Shown here: positions 1 to 8,482 of the stretch, in pieces | Layout: each line of letters begins with the position of its first letter | How positions within the stretch are numbered: the stretch's first letter is position 1 | Assembly (NCBI RefSeq): GCF_030811455.1 | Contig: NZ_JAUSQU010000001.1 | Span: 5,766,001-5,830,000, forward strand | Length of the DNA: 64,000 nucleotides | Direction of reading: 5' to 3' | Source of the DNA: Streptosporangium lutulentum | Lineage (GTDB): Bacteria > Actinomycetota > Actinomycetes > Streptosporangiales > Streptosporangiaceae | The notes under the pieces: model-generated | Seen by the model: the letters and a program-made list of their open reading frames with translations, nothing else | The model's database searches: none | Told to the model about the DNA's origin: nothing | Translations under genes and position numbers: made by a program

Positions 1-1
1 C

Positions 2-199
2 ACCTGCGGCGCCCCGGCCTCGCCCGCTCCGCTCCCGGCCGCGTCCCCGGCCGTGACCTCGCCCCCGCCTCCGGCCCCTTCCCCCGCGCCGGGTCCGGCT
101 CTCGCCCCGCTGCCGGCGCCCACGCCCGTGTCCACTCCTCCGGCCGATCCCGGCCCCGCGACGCGGACGGGGGCCTCGAAACCGATGACGGAGGTCTGA
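2..199 (+). CDS. C-terminal tail of an unidentified Pro/Ala-rich protein (5' end outside window)
   Basis: An open frame runs from the left edge to a TGA at 197-199 and reads as 65 residues dominated by Pro, Ala, Ser and Thr, ending KPMTEV. There is no start in the window, so the protein is partial. The low-complexity composition is typical of a disordered linker or tail and does not identify a family. A perfect hairpin begins five bases after the stop, as expected at the end of a transcription unit, which supports this frame as a real gene end. No function can be assigned. Confidence 0.55.
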   Translation, partial: TCGAPASPAPLPAASPAVTSPPPPAPSPAPGPALAPLPAPTPVSTPPADPGPATRTGASKPMTEV

Positions 200-204
200 C
201 GACG

Positions 205-240
205 AAGGCGGGGACGGCGGTTTCCCGCCGTCCCCGCCTT
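205..240. terminator. Intrinsic-type hairpin terminator
   Basis: A perfect 16-bp stem (205-220 pairs with 225-240) closes a 4-nt TTTC loop. It lies between the rightward partial gene and the leftward ffh unit, so it can serve both strands. There is no clear U-run, as is common in high-GC actinomycetes. Confidence 0.8.
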
Positions 241-377
241 CCCGCATCGCGCCCACGGACCGGATCACCCCGCCCGGGCCGCTACGACGGCCGGACGGCG
301 CGCACCGATCACCACGGCGGCCGGACGGCCCTCGCCGACCGGCTGGGCCGACCCGCCCGAGGCCCGTCCGGGACCGC

Positions 378-485
378 CTACTCGGGCCGCACGCCGAGCA
401 GCTCCAGAGTCGCCACGGCGATGAAACCCAGCATGATGATCACCCAGATCCACCGGGCCCGCCCGTGAAACCCCTTATCGCTCAT
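378..485 (-). CDS. 35-aa single-pass membrane peptide coupled to ffh
   Basis: This short frame starts at an ATG (483-485) that overlaps the ffh stop codon in the ATGA arrangement, which usually means translational coupling. It encodes a short basic N-terminus (MSDKGFHGRARW), one hydrophobic helix of about 16-18 residues (IWVIIMLGFIAVATLELL), and the tail GVRPE. The positive-inside pattern suggests the N-terminus is cytoplasmic with a single membrane pass. The function is unknown. Its position behind the SRP GTPase gene makes a membrane-insertion role tempting, but that is inference only. It is too short for ordinary ORF thresholds and is easily missed. Confidence 0.6.
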   Translation of the reverse strand: MSDKGFHGRARWIWVIIMLGFIAVATLELLGVRPE

Positions 486-2038
486 TTCTGCCCGGGGAGC
501 TTGAACTTCGAGGGGTCGAAGCCCGGCGGCAACTCCAGGCCCGGCGGGGTCTTCTTACCGCCCAGGTTGCCGAGAAGACCGCCCGCGCCCGGGGCGGCCG
601 GGGTGCCGGCCGTGTCGGAGCCGCCCTTGGGAAGCCCCGCCTTGCGCGGGTCACCACTGACCCGGCGCCCCTTGGCCGCCTTCTTCTGCGCGGCCTTGCC
701 TGCCTTGCGGCTCCCCGGCATGCCCGGGATGCCCATCCCGCCCGCCATGCGCTTCATCATCTTCTGCGCGTCGAAGAAACGGGTGACCAGGCCGCTCACC
801 TCGGTCACGGTCACGCCGGAACCCTTGGCGATACGGGCCCTGCGAGAGCCGTCGATCATCTTCGGGTTCTGACGCTCGCCGGGGGTCATCGAGCGGATGA
901 TGGCGGCCACACGGTCCAGGTCACGGTCGTCGACCTGGTTGAGCTGGTCTCGCATCTGGCCCATGCCGGGCATCATGCCGAGCAGGTTCTTGATGGGCCC
1001 CATCTTCTGGACCATCATCATCTGCTCGAGGAAGTCCTCAAGGGTGAAGCCCTCGCCCGAGGTGAGCTTGCCCGCCATCTTGGCGGCCTCGGCCTCGTCG
1101 AAGGTCTTCTGCGCCTGCTCGATCAGGGTGAGGATGTCACCCATGTCGAGGATGCGGGAGGCCATCCGGTCCGGGTGGAAGGCGTCGAAGTCTTCGAGCT
1201 TCTCTCCGGTGGACGCGAAGATGATCGGCTTGCCGGTGATGTGGCGGACCGACAGGGCGGCGCCGCCCCGGGCGTCGCCGTCGAGCTTGGTGAGCACGAC
1301 ACCGTCGAAGCCGACGCCCTCCATGAAGGCCTGGGCCGTGGAGACGGCGTCCTGACCGATCATGGCGTCGACGACGAACAGGACCTCGTCGGGCGTGACC
1401 GCGTCGCGGATGTCGGCGGCCTGCCTCATCAGCTCCTGGTCGATGCCCAGCCGGCCGGCGGTGTCGATGATGACGATGTCGTGCTGCTGCCGCTTGGCGT
1501 GGTCGATCGACTGGCGGGCCACGGCGACCGGGTCGCCGACGCCGTTGCCGGGCTCGGGCGCGTAGACCGCGACGCCCGCGCGCTCGGCCACGACCGAGAG
1601 CTGCTGGACCGCGTTGGGGCGCTGGAGGTCGGCGGCGACCAGCAGCGGGGTGTGGTTCTGCTCGCGCAGCCAGAAGGCGAGCTTGCCCGCCAGCGTGGTC
1701 TTACCGGCGCCCTGAAGGCCCGCGAGCATGATGACGGTCGGCGGGTTCTTCGCGTAGCGAAGCCGCCGGGTCTCCCCGCCGAGGATCTCGACAAGCTCGT
1801 CATTGACGATCTTGACGACTTGCTGCGCCGGGTTCAGGGCCTGGGAGACCTCGACGCCCCGAGCGCGCTCCTTGACCTGGGCGACGAACGTCTTGACCAC
1901 GGGCAACGCGACGTCGGCCTCGAGCAGCGCGATGCGGATCTCGCGGCAGGTGGCATCGATGTCGGCCTCGGACAGCCGACCCTTGGAACGGAGGGAGGAG
2001 AAGACCGATGTCAGCCGGTCGGAAAGTGTCTCGAACAC
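482..2038 (-). CDS. ffh: Signal recognition particle protein Ffh
   Basis: This is the GTPase and RNA/signal-peptide-binding subunit of the bacterial SRP, which delivers nascent membrane proteins to FtsY and the translocon. The 518 residues show the N domain (1-90), a P-loop GLQGAGKTT (about 107-115), the DTAGR and TKLDGDARGG G-motifs of the SRP GTPase family, and a Met-rich M domain with MMMVQKMGP and LLGMMPGM stretches (about 330-440). A Lys/Gly/Pro-rich tail follows that is longer than in E. coli Ffh, as is usual in actinobacteria. The start MFETLSDRLTSVF is canonical. It lies on the same strand as conservon I, whose last gene ends 85 bp upstream. It overlaps the small membrane ORF at its 3' end by 2 bp of coding sequence (ATGA). 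Confidence 0.98.
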   Translation of the reverse strand: MFETLSDRLTSVFSSLRSKGRLSEADIDATCREIRIALLEADVALPVVKTFVAQVKERARGVEVSQALNPAQQVVKIVNDELVEILGGETRRLRYAKNPPTVIMLAGLQGAGKTTLAGKLAFWLREQNHTPLLVAADLQRPNAVQQLSVVAERAGVAVYAPEPGNGVGDPVAVARQSIDHAKRQQHDIVIIDTAGRLGIDQELMRQAADIRDAVTPDEVLFVVDAMIGQDAVSTAQAFMEGVGFDGVVLTKLDGDARGGAALSVRHITGKPIIFASTGEKLEDFDAFHPDRMASRILDMGDILTLIEQAQKTFDEAEAAKMAGKLTSGEGFTLEDFLEQMMMVQKMGPIKNLLGMMPGMGQMRDQLNQVDDRDLDRVAAIIRSMTPGERQNPKMIDGSRRARIAKGSGVTVTEVSGLVTRFFDAQKMMKRMAGGMGIPGMPGSRKAGKAAQKKAAKGRRVSGDPRKAGLPKGGSDTAGTPAAPGAGGLLGNLGGKKTPPGLELPPGFDPSKFKLPGQK

Positions 2039-2123
2039 GTGATTAGGCCAGCCTCTGCGCTACAGGTCTGCGACTCGACCTCCCAGCCTATCTTGTCGGG
2101 AGGTGCGACTGACGCCTCGACGC

Positions 2124-2717
2124 CTAGCGACCCCAGCCGGGAACGGCCATCCGCATGGTGAGCGCGTGTTCCACCAACGTGATGAGCGTGGCCTTCACCG
2201 CGTCGCGCGAGCGCGCGTCGGTTCGGGCGATGGGGATGTGCGGCGCCAGCGTCAGCGCCTCACGCACCTCCTCCTCACCATGCAGGTAGGACCCGTCCCA
2301 TCCGTTGACCGCGACCAGGAAGGGAAGCTTGGCCTCCTCGAAGTAGTCGATCGCCGGGAAGCTGTCGGCCAGCCGCCGGGTGTCGACCAGGACGATGGCC
2401 CCGATCGCCCCGCGGACCAGGTCGTCCCACATGAACCAGAACCGGTGCTGACCCGGCGTACCGAACAGGTACAGGATCAGGTCCCGGTCCAGCGAGACGC
2501 GGCCGAAGTCCATCGCGACCGTGGTGGTGGTCTTGTTGGGGGTGAGGCCGAGATCGTCGATGCCGGCGCTGGCGTCGGTCATCACCGCCTCCGTGGTCAG
2601 CGGCACGATCTCCGACACCGCCCCCACGAACGTGGTCTTGCCCACGCCGAATCCGCCCGCGACGACGATCTTCGTCGATGTCAGGCCACCGCCGCGACTA
2701 GAGTCTGCGAAGTCCAC
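2124..2717 (-). CDS. cvnD: Conservon I small GTPase (CvnD)
   Basis: Ras/MglA-like cytoplasmic GTPase of the actinomycete conservon family, expected to work with the CvnA/B/C proteins encoded just upstream. The 197 residues show a P-loop GGFGVGKTTFVGAVSE, switch-region sequence ending VAMDFGRV, the family signature FGTPGQHRFWFMWDDL in place of a classical DxxGQ, and the guanine-specificity motif NGWD. GTG is used as start (MDFADSS). The first 20 bp overlap the end of cvnC, indicating translational coupling. It is the last gene of the leftward cvnABCD operon I. Only a weak 7-bp stem (2078-2084/2098-2104) follows, so read-through towards ffh is possible. Confidence 0.93.
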   Translation of the reverse strand: MDFADSSRGGGLTSTKIVVAGGFGVGKTTFVGAVSEIVPLTTEAVMTDASAGIDDLGLTPNKTTTTVAMDFGRVSLDRDLILYLFGTPGQHRFWFMWDDLVRGAIGAIVLVDTRRLADSFPAIDYFEEAKLPFLVAVNGWDGSYLHGEEEVREALTLAPHIPIARTDARSRDAVKATLITLVEHALTMRMAVPGWGR

Positions 2718-3324
2718 TGAGCACCCTTTCCAGCAGGTTGAGATCCGGCTTGCCCGCGTCCAGCTGCGGCTGGTGCAGCTGAACCAGACCCTCGGCCGCC
2801 ATGTCCGCGACCAGGATCCGGGTCACGCCGAGCGGGATGCGGAGCATCGCGGAGATCTCAGCGACCGAACGCACTTGCCGGCACAAGGCGCTGATCGCCT
2901 GGAACTCCGGAGTGCGGGTGGATAGATCTTGATGTACAGACGTCGCCGAGGAGACCAGGGCCTCCAGGGCGAGCTGGGTCCGGGGGGCGGTCCGCCCCCC
3001 GGTCACGGCATACGGCCGGACGAGGGAGCTCTGCTCCCCCGGTGCCGGCTGCATGAGATGCGACGGACCACCCTGCTGACGGTAGGGGTCGTCCGCTGAC
3101 GGATAAGGACCGCCCTGTTGACGGTAGGGGTCCTCCGGTGGCTGGTAGGAGCCACCCTGCTGACGGTAAGAGTCGTCCGCCGGCTGGTAAGGACCGCCCT
3201 GCTGTCGGTAGGGGTCCTCCGGTGGCTGGTAGGAGCCACCCTGCTGACGGTAAGGATCTTCTGTCGCCTGATAGGGCGACCCGCTCAACGGGTCACCCTC
3301 ACCGGTCCAACCGCGGCCTGCCAC
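2698..3324 (-). CDS. cvnC: Conservon I DUF742 protein (CvnC) with a Tyr/Gln repeat N-terminus
   Basis: DUF742 family protein, a winged-helix-like adaptor of conservons thought to act with the roadblock protein and the GTPase. The conserved C-terminal part (about residues 95-208) contains VRPYAVTGGRTAP, LALEALVSS, and the closing LNLLERVLSGLRRL shared with the other DUF742 copies here. The N-terminal 90 residues are unusual: five tandem copies of a 14-residue unit DPYRQQGGxYQPxx. This makes the protein 208 aa against 120-133 aa for two of the paralogues. The GTG start follows AGGAGG with a 5-nt spacer. The low-complexity segment probably is disordered. Its role is unknown. Confidence 0.9.
   Translation of the reverse strand: MAGRGWTGEGDPLSGSPYQATEDPYRQQGGSYQPPEDPYRQQGGPYQPADDSYRQQGGSYQPPEDPYRQQGGPYPSADDPYRQQGGPSHLMQPAPGEQSSLVRPYAVTGGRTAPRTQLALEALVSSATSVHQDLSTRTPEFQAISALCRQVRSVAEISAMLRIPLGVTRILVADMAAEGLVQLHQPQLDAGKPDLNLLERVLSGLRRL
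3066..3259. repeat. 42-bp coding tandem repeats in cvnC of conservon I
   Basis: About five copies of a 42-bp unit encode DPYRQQGG-YQP repeats. Alternate units are nearly identical in an 84-bp register (compare 3129-3167 with 3213-3251). The pattern fits recent slippage or unequal exchange. Confidence 0.85.
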
Positions 3325-3348
3325 AGCAGCCTCCTAGCGTCATCGCCA

Positions 3349-3771
3349 TCAGCGAGGGTGAGAAGACTGAAGCTCGGCACGGACGGCCGGCGTCAGAACC
3401 TGACCGGCTCGCTCGACGAGCAGCGTCATCTGGTAGGCCACCAGGCCCATGTCGCAGTCGGCGGCGGCCAGTACGGCGAGGCAGGAACCATCACTGATCG
3501 ACATGATGAGGAGCAGCCCTCGCTGCATCTCCACCACGGTCTGGGTGACCGCTCCGCCCTCGAAGACCCGAGAGGCGCCCTGGGTCAGGCTGATCAGACC
3601 GGCCGCCACCGCGGCCAGCTGGTCGGCCCGGTCCCTGGGGAACCCGTCGGAATACGCCAACGGCAGACCGTCCGCCGACACCACAACCGTGTGTGCCACG
3701 CCTGGGACGTTGCTCACAAAATCGGTGATCAGCCAATTGACCCCCCGGGCGGCCTGGCTCATTTCGCGCAC
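3349..3771 (-). CDS. cvnB: Conservon I roadblock/LC7 protein (CvnB)
   Basis: Roadblock/LC7 domain protein, in the MglB-like family of GTPase regulators. Partners are expected to be the CvnD GTPase and the CvnA sensor. The 140 residues start AARGVNWLITDFVSNVPGVAHTVVVSADGLPLAYS and contain the family features DRADQLAAVAAGLISLTQGASRVFEGG and CDMGLVAYQMTLLVERAG. The GTG at 3771 is chosen because GGAGG sits 7 nt upstream. An ATG nine bases downstream lacks a well-spaced ribosome site. It lies between cvnA and cvnC in the classical conservon order. Confidence 0.93.
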   Translation of the reverse strand: MREMSQAARGVNWLITDFVSNVPGVAHTVVVSADGLPLAYSDGFPRDRADQLAAVAAGLISLTQGASRVFEGGAVTQTVVEMQRGLLLIMSISDGSCLAVLAAADCDMGLVAYQMTLLVERAGQVLTPAVRAELQSSHPR

Positions 3772-3817
3772 GTGTCATCCTCCTTGGCGACCATGATGAG
3801 CTCACTCACCGGTCCTC

Positions 3818-6800
3818 CTAGTTTCCTTCAACGTTTCGGCCGAAATCGGGATACGGCTGACCGTCGCCTGCTTCGCCTCTGGCCGCCGCGCGACCCTGCC
3901 GCACTCCCTGCTGGAAGCTCGCCAGCCGGTTGCGCACCGCCTCCGGAGAGACGACGGGCCGGGGCATGGGGGGCTGGGAGGCCGCGCTCAGGTCGGGAGC
4001 GGCCGTTCCGGGCACCAGGTTCGCCTTGGGCACCCGCTTGGGCAGCCCGGAACCGGTGACCCCGCCAAGTGAGGGCTCGCTGGCGGCCTGAGCCGCCTGC
4101 CAGCCCACGTCCGCCGGCGACGACCAGGATTCCGGCGCCGAGGCGGGCTGCTGTTGCCGTTGCTGGGGCAGCGGCTGGGGCCGGGTGGTCTCCTTGACGA
4201 CCTCGGGCGGCTCCTGGACGGGGGCGACGGGCTCGACCTTCTTGAACCAGTCGGACTCGACCGCGGCGAAGATCGGCAGGAACTCCTCCCGCGCCTCCTC
4301 CATGGGGGAGGCGTCGGGGACCACCGGCAACGGGCCGGTGCTGTCCGCGCCCTCGAACCCGCGCCGCTCGAACATTCCCGAGTTGCCCGTGGACGGCCAT
4401 CCCGTGGAGTCGCCGCCGCGCATCGAGGTGCTCGACCATCCCGCGGAGTCGCCGCCGTTCGTCGACGTGCTGGACCAGACATCGGAGTCGGCCCCGCGGA
4501 CGGGTGTGTTCAGCGCGTTCGACGTCTGGGACCAGATCCCGGAGTCGCCGCCGCGCATCGGGTCGTTCGGCCACGGTCCGGGCTCCGCCTGGGAGGCGTT
4601 CGCCCAGCTGGGGGTGCCACTCGGCGGCCCCTGGGGCGACCGGGGGCCGCCGAGCGGCGCCTGGCCGTACTGGCCGCTCTCGAAGGAGGGCCGCGCCGCC
4701 TCGAAGGAGTTGAACTGCTGCTGTCCTCCGATGTCGAAGGAGCGCTGAGCCGCCTCGAACGAGGCGAAGGCCTGCTGGGCGGGGTCGAGCGAGGTGGGGC
4801 TGGCCATCACCGGCGACCGGTCCATCGATGCCATGGACCCGCCCCAGTCACCGCTCTGCATTCCGGGACCACCCGGAATCTGCCGGTTCGCGGGAGCGGA
4901 GAGCATGTTCTCGGGGAGCTGGACCATGGCGGTCAGACCGCCGCCGTCCTGCTGCCTGAGCTGCACGCGGATACCGTGGCGCAGGGCGAGCCGGCCGACC
5001 ACGAACAGTCCCATCCGGCGGGACACCGAAACGTCCACCACCGGGGGGTTGGCCAGTCGCCAGTTCGCCTGCGCGAGCTCTTCGGCGGTCACGCCGATGC
5101 CGAGGTCGCTGACCGAGATCATCACGCCGCCGCCGTCGATGCGGTTGCTGGACACGATGACCTTGGTCTCCCTGGGGGAGAAGGAGATCGCGTTCTCCAC
5201 GAGCTCCGCGATCAGGTGGACGACGTCGTTGACGGACGTGCCGACCACGGACACACCGGTGGAGAGCTGCAGGTTCACCCGCTCGTAGTTCTCGACCTCG
5301 GAGAGCGAGGCGCGTACCACGTCGATCAGCGGGATCGGCTGGCTCCAGCGGCGCGCGGGTTCCTGCCCGGCGAGGACCAGGAGGTTCTCACTGTTGCGGC
5401 GCATGCGGGTGGCCAGGTGGTCAAGGCGGAACAGGCTGCCCAGACGGGCCTCGTCCTGCTCGCCCTGCTCCAGGCTCTCGATCAGTGAGAGCTGGCGCTC
5501 GACCAGGGTCTGGCTTCGCCGGGAGAGGTTGACGAACATCGCGTTGACGTTGCTCCGCAGCGTGGCCTCCTGACCGGCCAGCCGGATGGCTTCGCGGTGG
5601 ACCTCGTCGAAGGCCCGGGCCACTTCACCGATCTCGTCGTCGGAGGCCACCCCGATCGGGGCGATCTCCAGAGGAGCGGCGTTCTCCCCGCCCTCACGCA
5701 GCTTCTGCACGGTCTCCGGGAGCCGGCGACCGGCGATCGACAGAGCCTCGGTGCGCAGCGTGCGCAGCGGCCGGACCAGCGACTGGGCCATCAGGACGGT
5801 GATCGCGAGAACGAGGAGCAGCAGGATCGTGACGACGGCCCCGCCGATCAGCGCGCTGTTCTGCTCCGCCTCCTGGAGTTCCTTGGTCCGGACGCGGATC
5901 GAGTCGCCGATGCTCTTCTGGACGTCGCGCATGTTCTCGATGACGTCGCTGGTGGAGCTGAACCACCTGTCGCCCTGCGACCGGGGAAGCAGGGAGACGG
6001 CGACGGTGCCCGGCACCGGTCTCACGGTCGGGGCGAGCAGCGCGCGGATGCGGAGCTGCTCGGCCTGGTCCTTCTTCGGACCGCTCACCGTGTCGTCGTA
6101 GGCCTGGCGCTGGGCGACCGAGGCCTCGGCCCGGAAGGTGACGAGCTCGCTGTCGCGCTGTGCGCGGGCGGAGACGAAGACGTCGAAGGTCTCGCCGACG
6201 AAGTTCTGGGAGGCGATGATGACCGAGAGGGCGGCGCGCTCGCGAGAGGCCTGCTCCTTCGCCCGGGTCAGCGCGGCGAACGCGGAGACGCTGCTGGTGA
6301 GGGTCTCGTCGTTGGTGACGCCCTGGCCGATCTCGTTGTGGAGCGCGTGCAGGTCCAGGATCGCCCGCGAGTACATGTCCAGGGCGGGCTGGGCCAGCAT
6401 CTGGGTGTTCGCGACGACCTGGCGCATGCTGGTGAGCTCCGTCAGGCGGCTGCGCACCTGGGCGATCTCCTGCTGGATGCGCTGCCCGCCCGAGCTGCCC
6501 TGGCTGATCAGCTCGACCGCGTCGACCCTGGCCCGGACCTCTTCGGCGGCCTTGTTGACGATCGTCTGCTGGTTCCTCATCGCGGTGCGCGTGCGGCGGC
6601 CCTCGGCGATGTAGCGCACGGAGAGGTCGCGTTCCAGTGCCAGCTCGTGAGTGAGGCTGCTCAGGTAGATGGCGAAGTCGGCGATCTCCCCCGCGCGCTC
6701 GTAGTCGGCGGCGCTGGAAACCGAGGACACGACCCGGAGACCGCCGAGGACGACTCCCGCGAGGGTCGGGATGAGCACGAGTGCGACCAGCCTGGATCGC

Positions 6801-6952
6801 ACCCGCCAGTTGCGCAGCGCGAACCTGCTGCCACGCCGCCTCTCGGGGGCCTTGCGCTCCGTGGCCCCGTCCTCGTCCTGCTCTCTGGACGCCTCGGGCG
6901 TCGTCAGAGCCTGGTCGATGCCGGAGACTTCACGCGGTGATGCTGTCCTCAT
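3818..6952 (-). CDS. cvnA: Conservon I nitrate/nitrite-sensor-type histidine kinase-like protein (CvnA)
   Basis: Membrane sensor of conservon I (1044 aa). Visible order: cytoplasmic basic N-terminus; TM1 about 54-74; an extracellular helical region about 75-365 resembling the NIT (nitrate- and nitrite-sensing) domain; TM2 about 367-389; a HAMP linker to about 450; a DHp-like segment with LDHLATRMRRNSENLLVL (His512); and a HATPase_c domain with N-box HLIAELVENA (580-589) and G-box DLGIG (616-620). A disordered tail of about 360 residues contains RGxDSxxWSxTS repeats and three short motifs conserved in all four CvnA copies here. No response regulator is adjacent, which is usual for conservons. 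GAGAGG lies about 12 nt upstream of the ATG. Confidence 0.92.
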   Translation of the reverse strand: MRTASPREVSGIDQALTTPEASREQDEDGATERKAPERRRGSRFALRNWRVRSRLVALVLIPTLAGVVLGGLRVVSSVSSAADYERAGEIADFAIYLSSLTHELALERDLSVRYIAEGRRTRTAMRNQQTIVNKAAEEVRARVDAVELISQGSSGGQRIQQEIAQVRSRLTELTSMRQVVANTQMLAQPALDMYSRAILDLHALHNEIGQGVTNDETLTSSVSAFAALTRAKEQASRERAALSVIIASQNFVGETFDVFVSARAQRDSELVTFRAEASVAQRQAYDDTVSGPKKDQAEQLRIRALLAPTVRPVPGTVAVSLLPRSQGDRWFSSTSDVIENMRDVQKSIGDSIRVRTKELQEAEQNSALIGGAVVTILLLLVLAITVLMAQSLVRPLRTLRTEALSIAGRRLPETVQKLREGGENAAPLEIAPIGVASDDEIGEVARAFDEVHREAIRLAGQEATLRSNVNAMFVNLSRRSQTLVERQLSLIESLEQGEQDEARLGSLFRLDHLATRMRRNSENLLVLAGQEPARRWSQPIPLIDVVRASLSEVENYERVNLQLSTGVSVVGTSVNDVVHLIAELVENAISFSPRETKVIVSSNRIDGGGVMISVSDLGIGVTAEELAQANWRLANPPVVDVSVSRRMGLFVVGRLALRHGIRVQLRQQDGGGLTAMVQLPENMLSAPANRQIPGGPGMQSGDWGGSMASMDRSPVMASPTSLDPAQQAFASFEAAQRSFDIGGQQQFNSFEAARPSFESGQYGQAPLGGPRSPQGPPSGTPSWANASQAEPGPWPNDPMRGGDSGIWSQTSNALNTPVRGADSDVWSSTSTNGGDSAGWSSTSMRGGDSTGWPSTGNSGMFERRGFEGADSTGPLPVVPDASPMEEAREEFLPIFAAVESDWFKKVEPVAPVQEPPEVVKETTRPQPLPQQRQQQPASAPESWSSPADVGWQAAQAASEPSLGGVTGSGLPKRVPKANLVPGTAAPDLSAASQPPMPRPVVSPEAVRNRLASFQQGVRQGRAAARGEAGDGQPYPDFGRNVEGN

Positions 6953-7050
6953 AGATATCCGCTGCCTCTCATCGGGCGGCCGGGTACGGAGAGGATCACG
7001 TCAAACACCTGAGGGGCGTGAGACACCGACGTGTCCATGGGGCGAGGGTT

Positions 7051-7063
7051 ATTGGAGCACAGC
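7051..7063. promoter_or_regulatory. Motif ATTGGAGCACAGC upstream of cvnA-I, shared with cvnA-II and cvnA-III
   Basis: The form ATTNGAGCACANC recurs at 17420-17432 and 30366-30378, always 5' of a conservon cvnA gene and in the same orientation. Here it lies about 99 bp upstream of the start codon. It may be a promoter element or an operator. The rest of 6953-7182 is relatively AT-rich non-coding sequence. Confidence 0.4.
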
Positions 7064-7182
7064 TCCCTGAATTCGGCCAATGCCCCTAAGTACCTCAAAT
7101 CGGACTTTTCATCCATATTTGCCTAATTCCCTCATCAACGGCTCCCCGGTCCCTGCGACGCTCAAACGACGAATTATCACCG

Positions 7183-8460
7183 TTACGTCTGATATGCGAC
7201 ATTCCATGAAGAACGGTCGTTGAGAGCCTTTATGTCCATATCGGTGGTCCGCTGCTGGGCAGCGGCCATATCCGCCAGTTCCTTCGGTGTGAGCACGTCC
7301 GCGATGTCGTCGAAACCCTCGGGCGCCCGCTCGGCGACCAACGCGATGGTCTCCTCCATGGGCAGCTCACGATGGGTGAGCACGAGCTCTGTGGTGACGG
7401 TCCTGCGCTCCTGCTCGTACGCGGCCAGTCCCGCGGCCGGATCGGCCGCGCCGGCCAGTTCCCTGGCCAGGACGCGGGCGTCCAGTACGGCCTGCGAGCC
7501 GCCGTTGGCGCCCACCGGATACATCGGGTGGGCGGCGTCTCCCAGCAGGGTGACCCGGCCCGTCCCCCACCAGGGGAGCGGGTCCTTGTCCACCATGGGG
7601 TACTCCAGGATCCGTTCCGAATCCGAGATGAGCGCGGGCACGTCCAGGTAGGGCACCCGCCAGTCGTGGAAGTGCGGAAGCACGTCCTCCAGGCGGCCGG
7701 GTCTGGACCAGTCGGCCGCCGGGACGGGGCCGGGTTCGGCGATCGCCACCTCGGCCACCCAGTTGATCAGTGATCGTCCCCGGGAGCGGGCCTCCGCCGA
7801 GATGGGGTAGACCACGAACTTGACCGTCCGGTTGGAACCCGCGACGAGCAGCGTGGCGCCGTCGAGAAAGGGGTCGCCCTCGGCCATTCCCCGCCACATC
7901 CGGATCCCGTTCCACATCAGCGGCCCGTCGCCGGGATGCAGCCGGGCGCGCACGGTCGAGTGGATGCCGTCCGCACCCACGAGGACGTCGGCCGTCTCCT
8001 TCAGGTGCTCGCCGGTCCGCACGTCGCGCAGCGCCACCGTGACCCCCGCGGTCCCGGTCTCGTCCTGCTCGAAGTCCTCCAGCGACACCCCGGTCCTGAC
8101 GGCCCCGGCGCCGAGCCGCTCACGCACCGCGGCCAGAAGCAGCATCTGCAACTCGCCGCGGTGGATGGAGTACTGGGGCCATCGGTATCCCGCGAACCTT
8201 CCGCGCGGCAGCGACAGGATCGCCCCGCCGAACCTGTCCGCGTAGGTCTGGTAGGTCGTCGGGACGCCGATCTTCGCGAGCTCGTCCCCCAGGCCGAGCT
8301 CGGTCAGCTCCCTGACGGCGTGGGGCTGAAGGTTGATGCCCACCCCGAGAGGGCGCAGCTCGACGGCCGACTCCACGATCAGGCAGTCGACACCGGCGGC
8401 GTGAAGGCTCAGTGCGGTGGTGAGCCCTCCGATGCCGCCGCCGACGATCAGTACTCGCAT
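7183..8460 (-). CDS. FAD-dependent aromatic-ring monooxygenase (PHBH/salicylate hydroxylase-like)
   Basis: Group A flavoprotein monooxygenase, expected to use NAD(P)H and O2 to hydroxylate an aromatic or heteroaromatic substrate in the cytoplasm. The 425 residues show the N-terminal FAD-binding VGGGIGG (7-13), the DG motif VGADGIHS, and the FAD ribityl-binding GDAAHPMYPVGANGGSQA. There is no signal peptide or membrane helix. GAGGAAGCC directly precedes the ATG. It is the last gene of an operon with two NitT/TauT-type permeases and their binding protein (22 bp from the upstream permease). Import and hydroxylation of the same small molecule is the natural inference; the substrate cannot be read from sequence. 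Confidence 0.88.
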   Translation of the reverse strand: MRVLIVGGGIGGLTTALSLHAAGVDCLIVESAVELRPLGVGINLQPHAVRELTELGLGDELAKIGVPTTYQTYADRFGGAILSLPRGRFAGYRWPQYSIHRGELQMLLLAAVRERLGAGAVRTGVSLEDFEQDETGTAGVTVALRDVRTGEHLKETADVLVGADGIHSTVRARLHPGDGPLMWNGIRMWRGMAEGDPFLDGATLLVAGSNRTVKFVVYPISAEARSRGRSLINWVAEVAIAEPGPVPAADWSRPGRLEDVLPHFHDWRVPYLDVPALISDSERILEYPMVDKDPLPWWGTGRVTLLGDAAHPMYPVGANGGSQAVLDARVLARELAGAADPAAGLAAYEQERRTVTTELVLTHRELPMEETIALVAERAPEGFDDIADVLTPKELADMAAAQQRTTDMDIKALNDRSSWNVAYQT

Positions 8461-8482
8461 GGCTTCCTCGTCCGCCGGGAGC

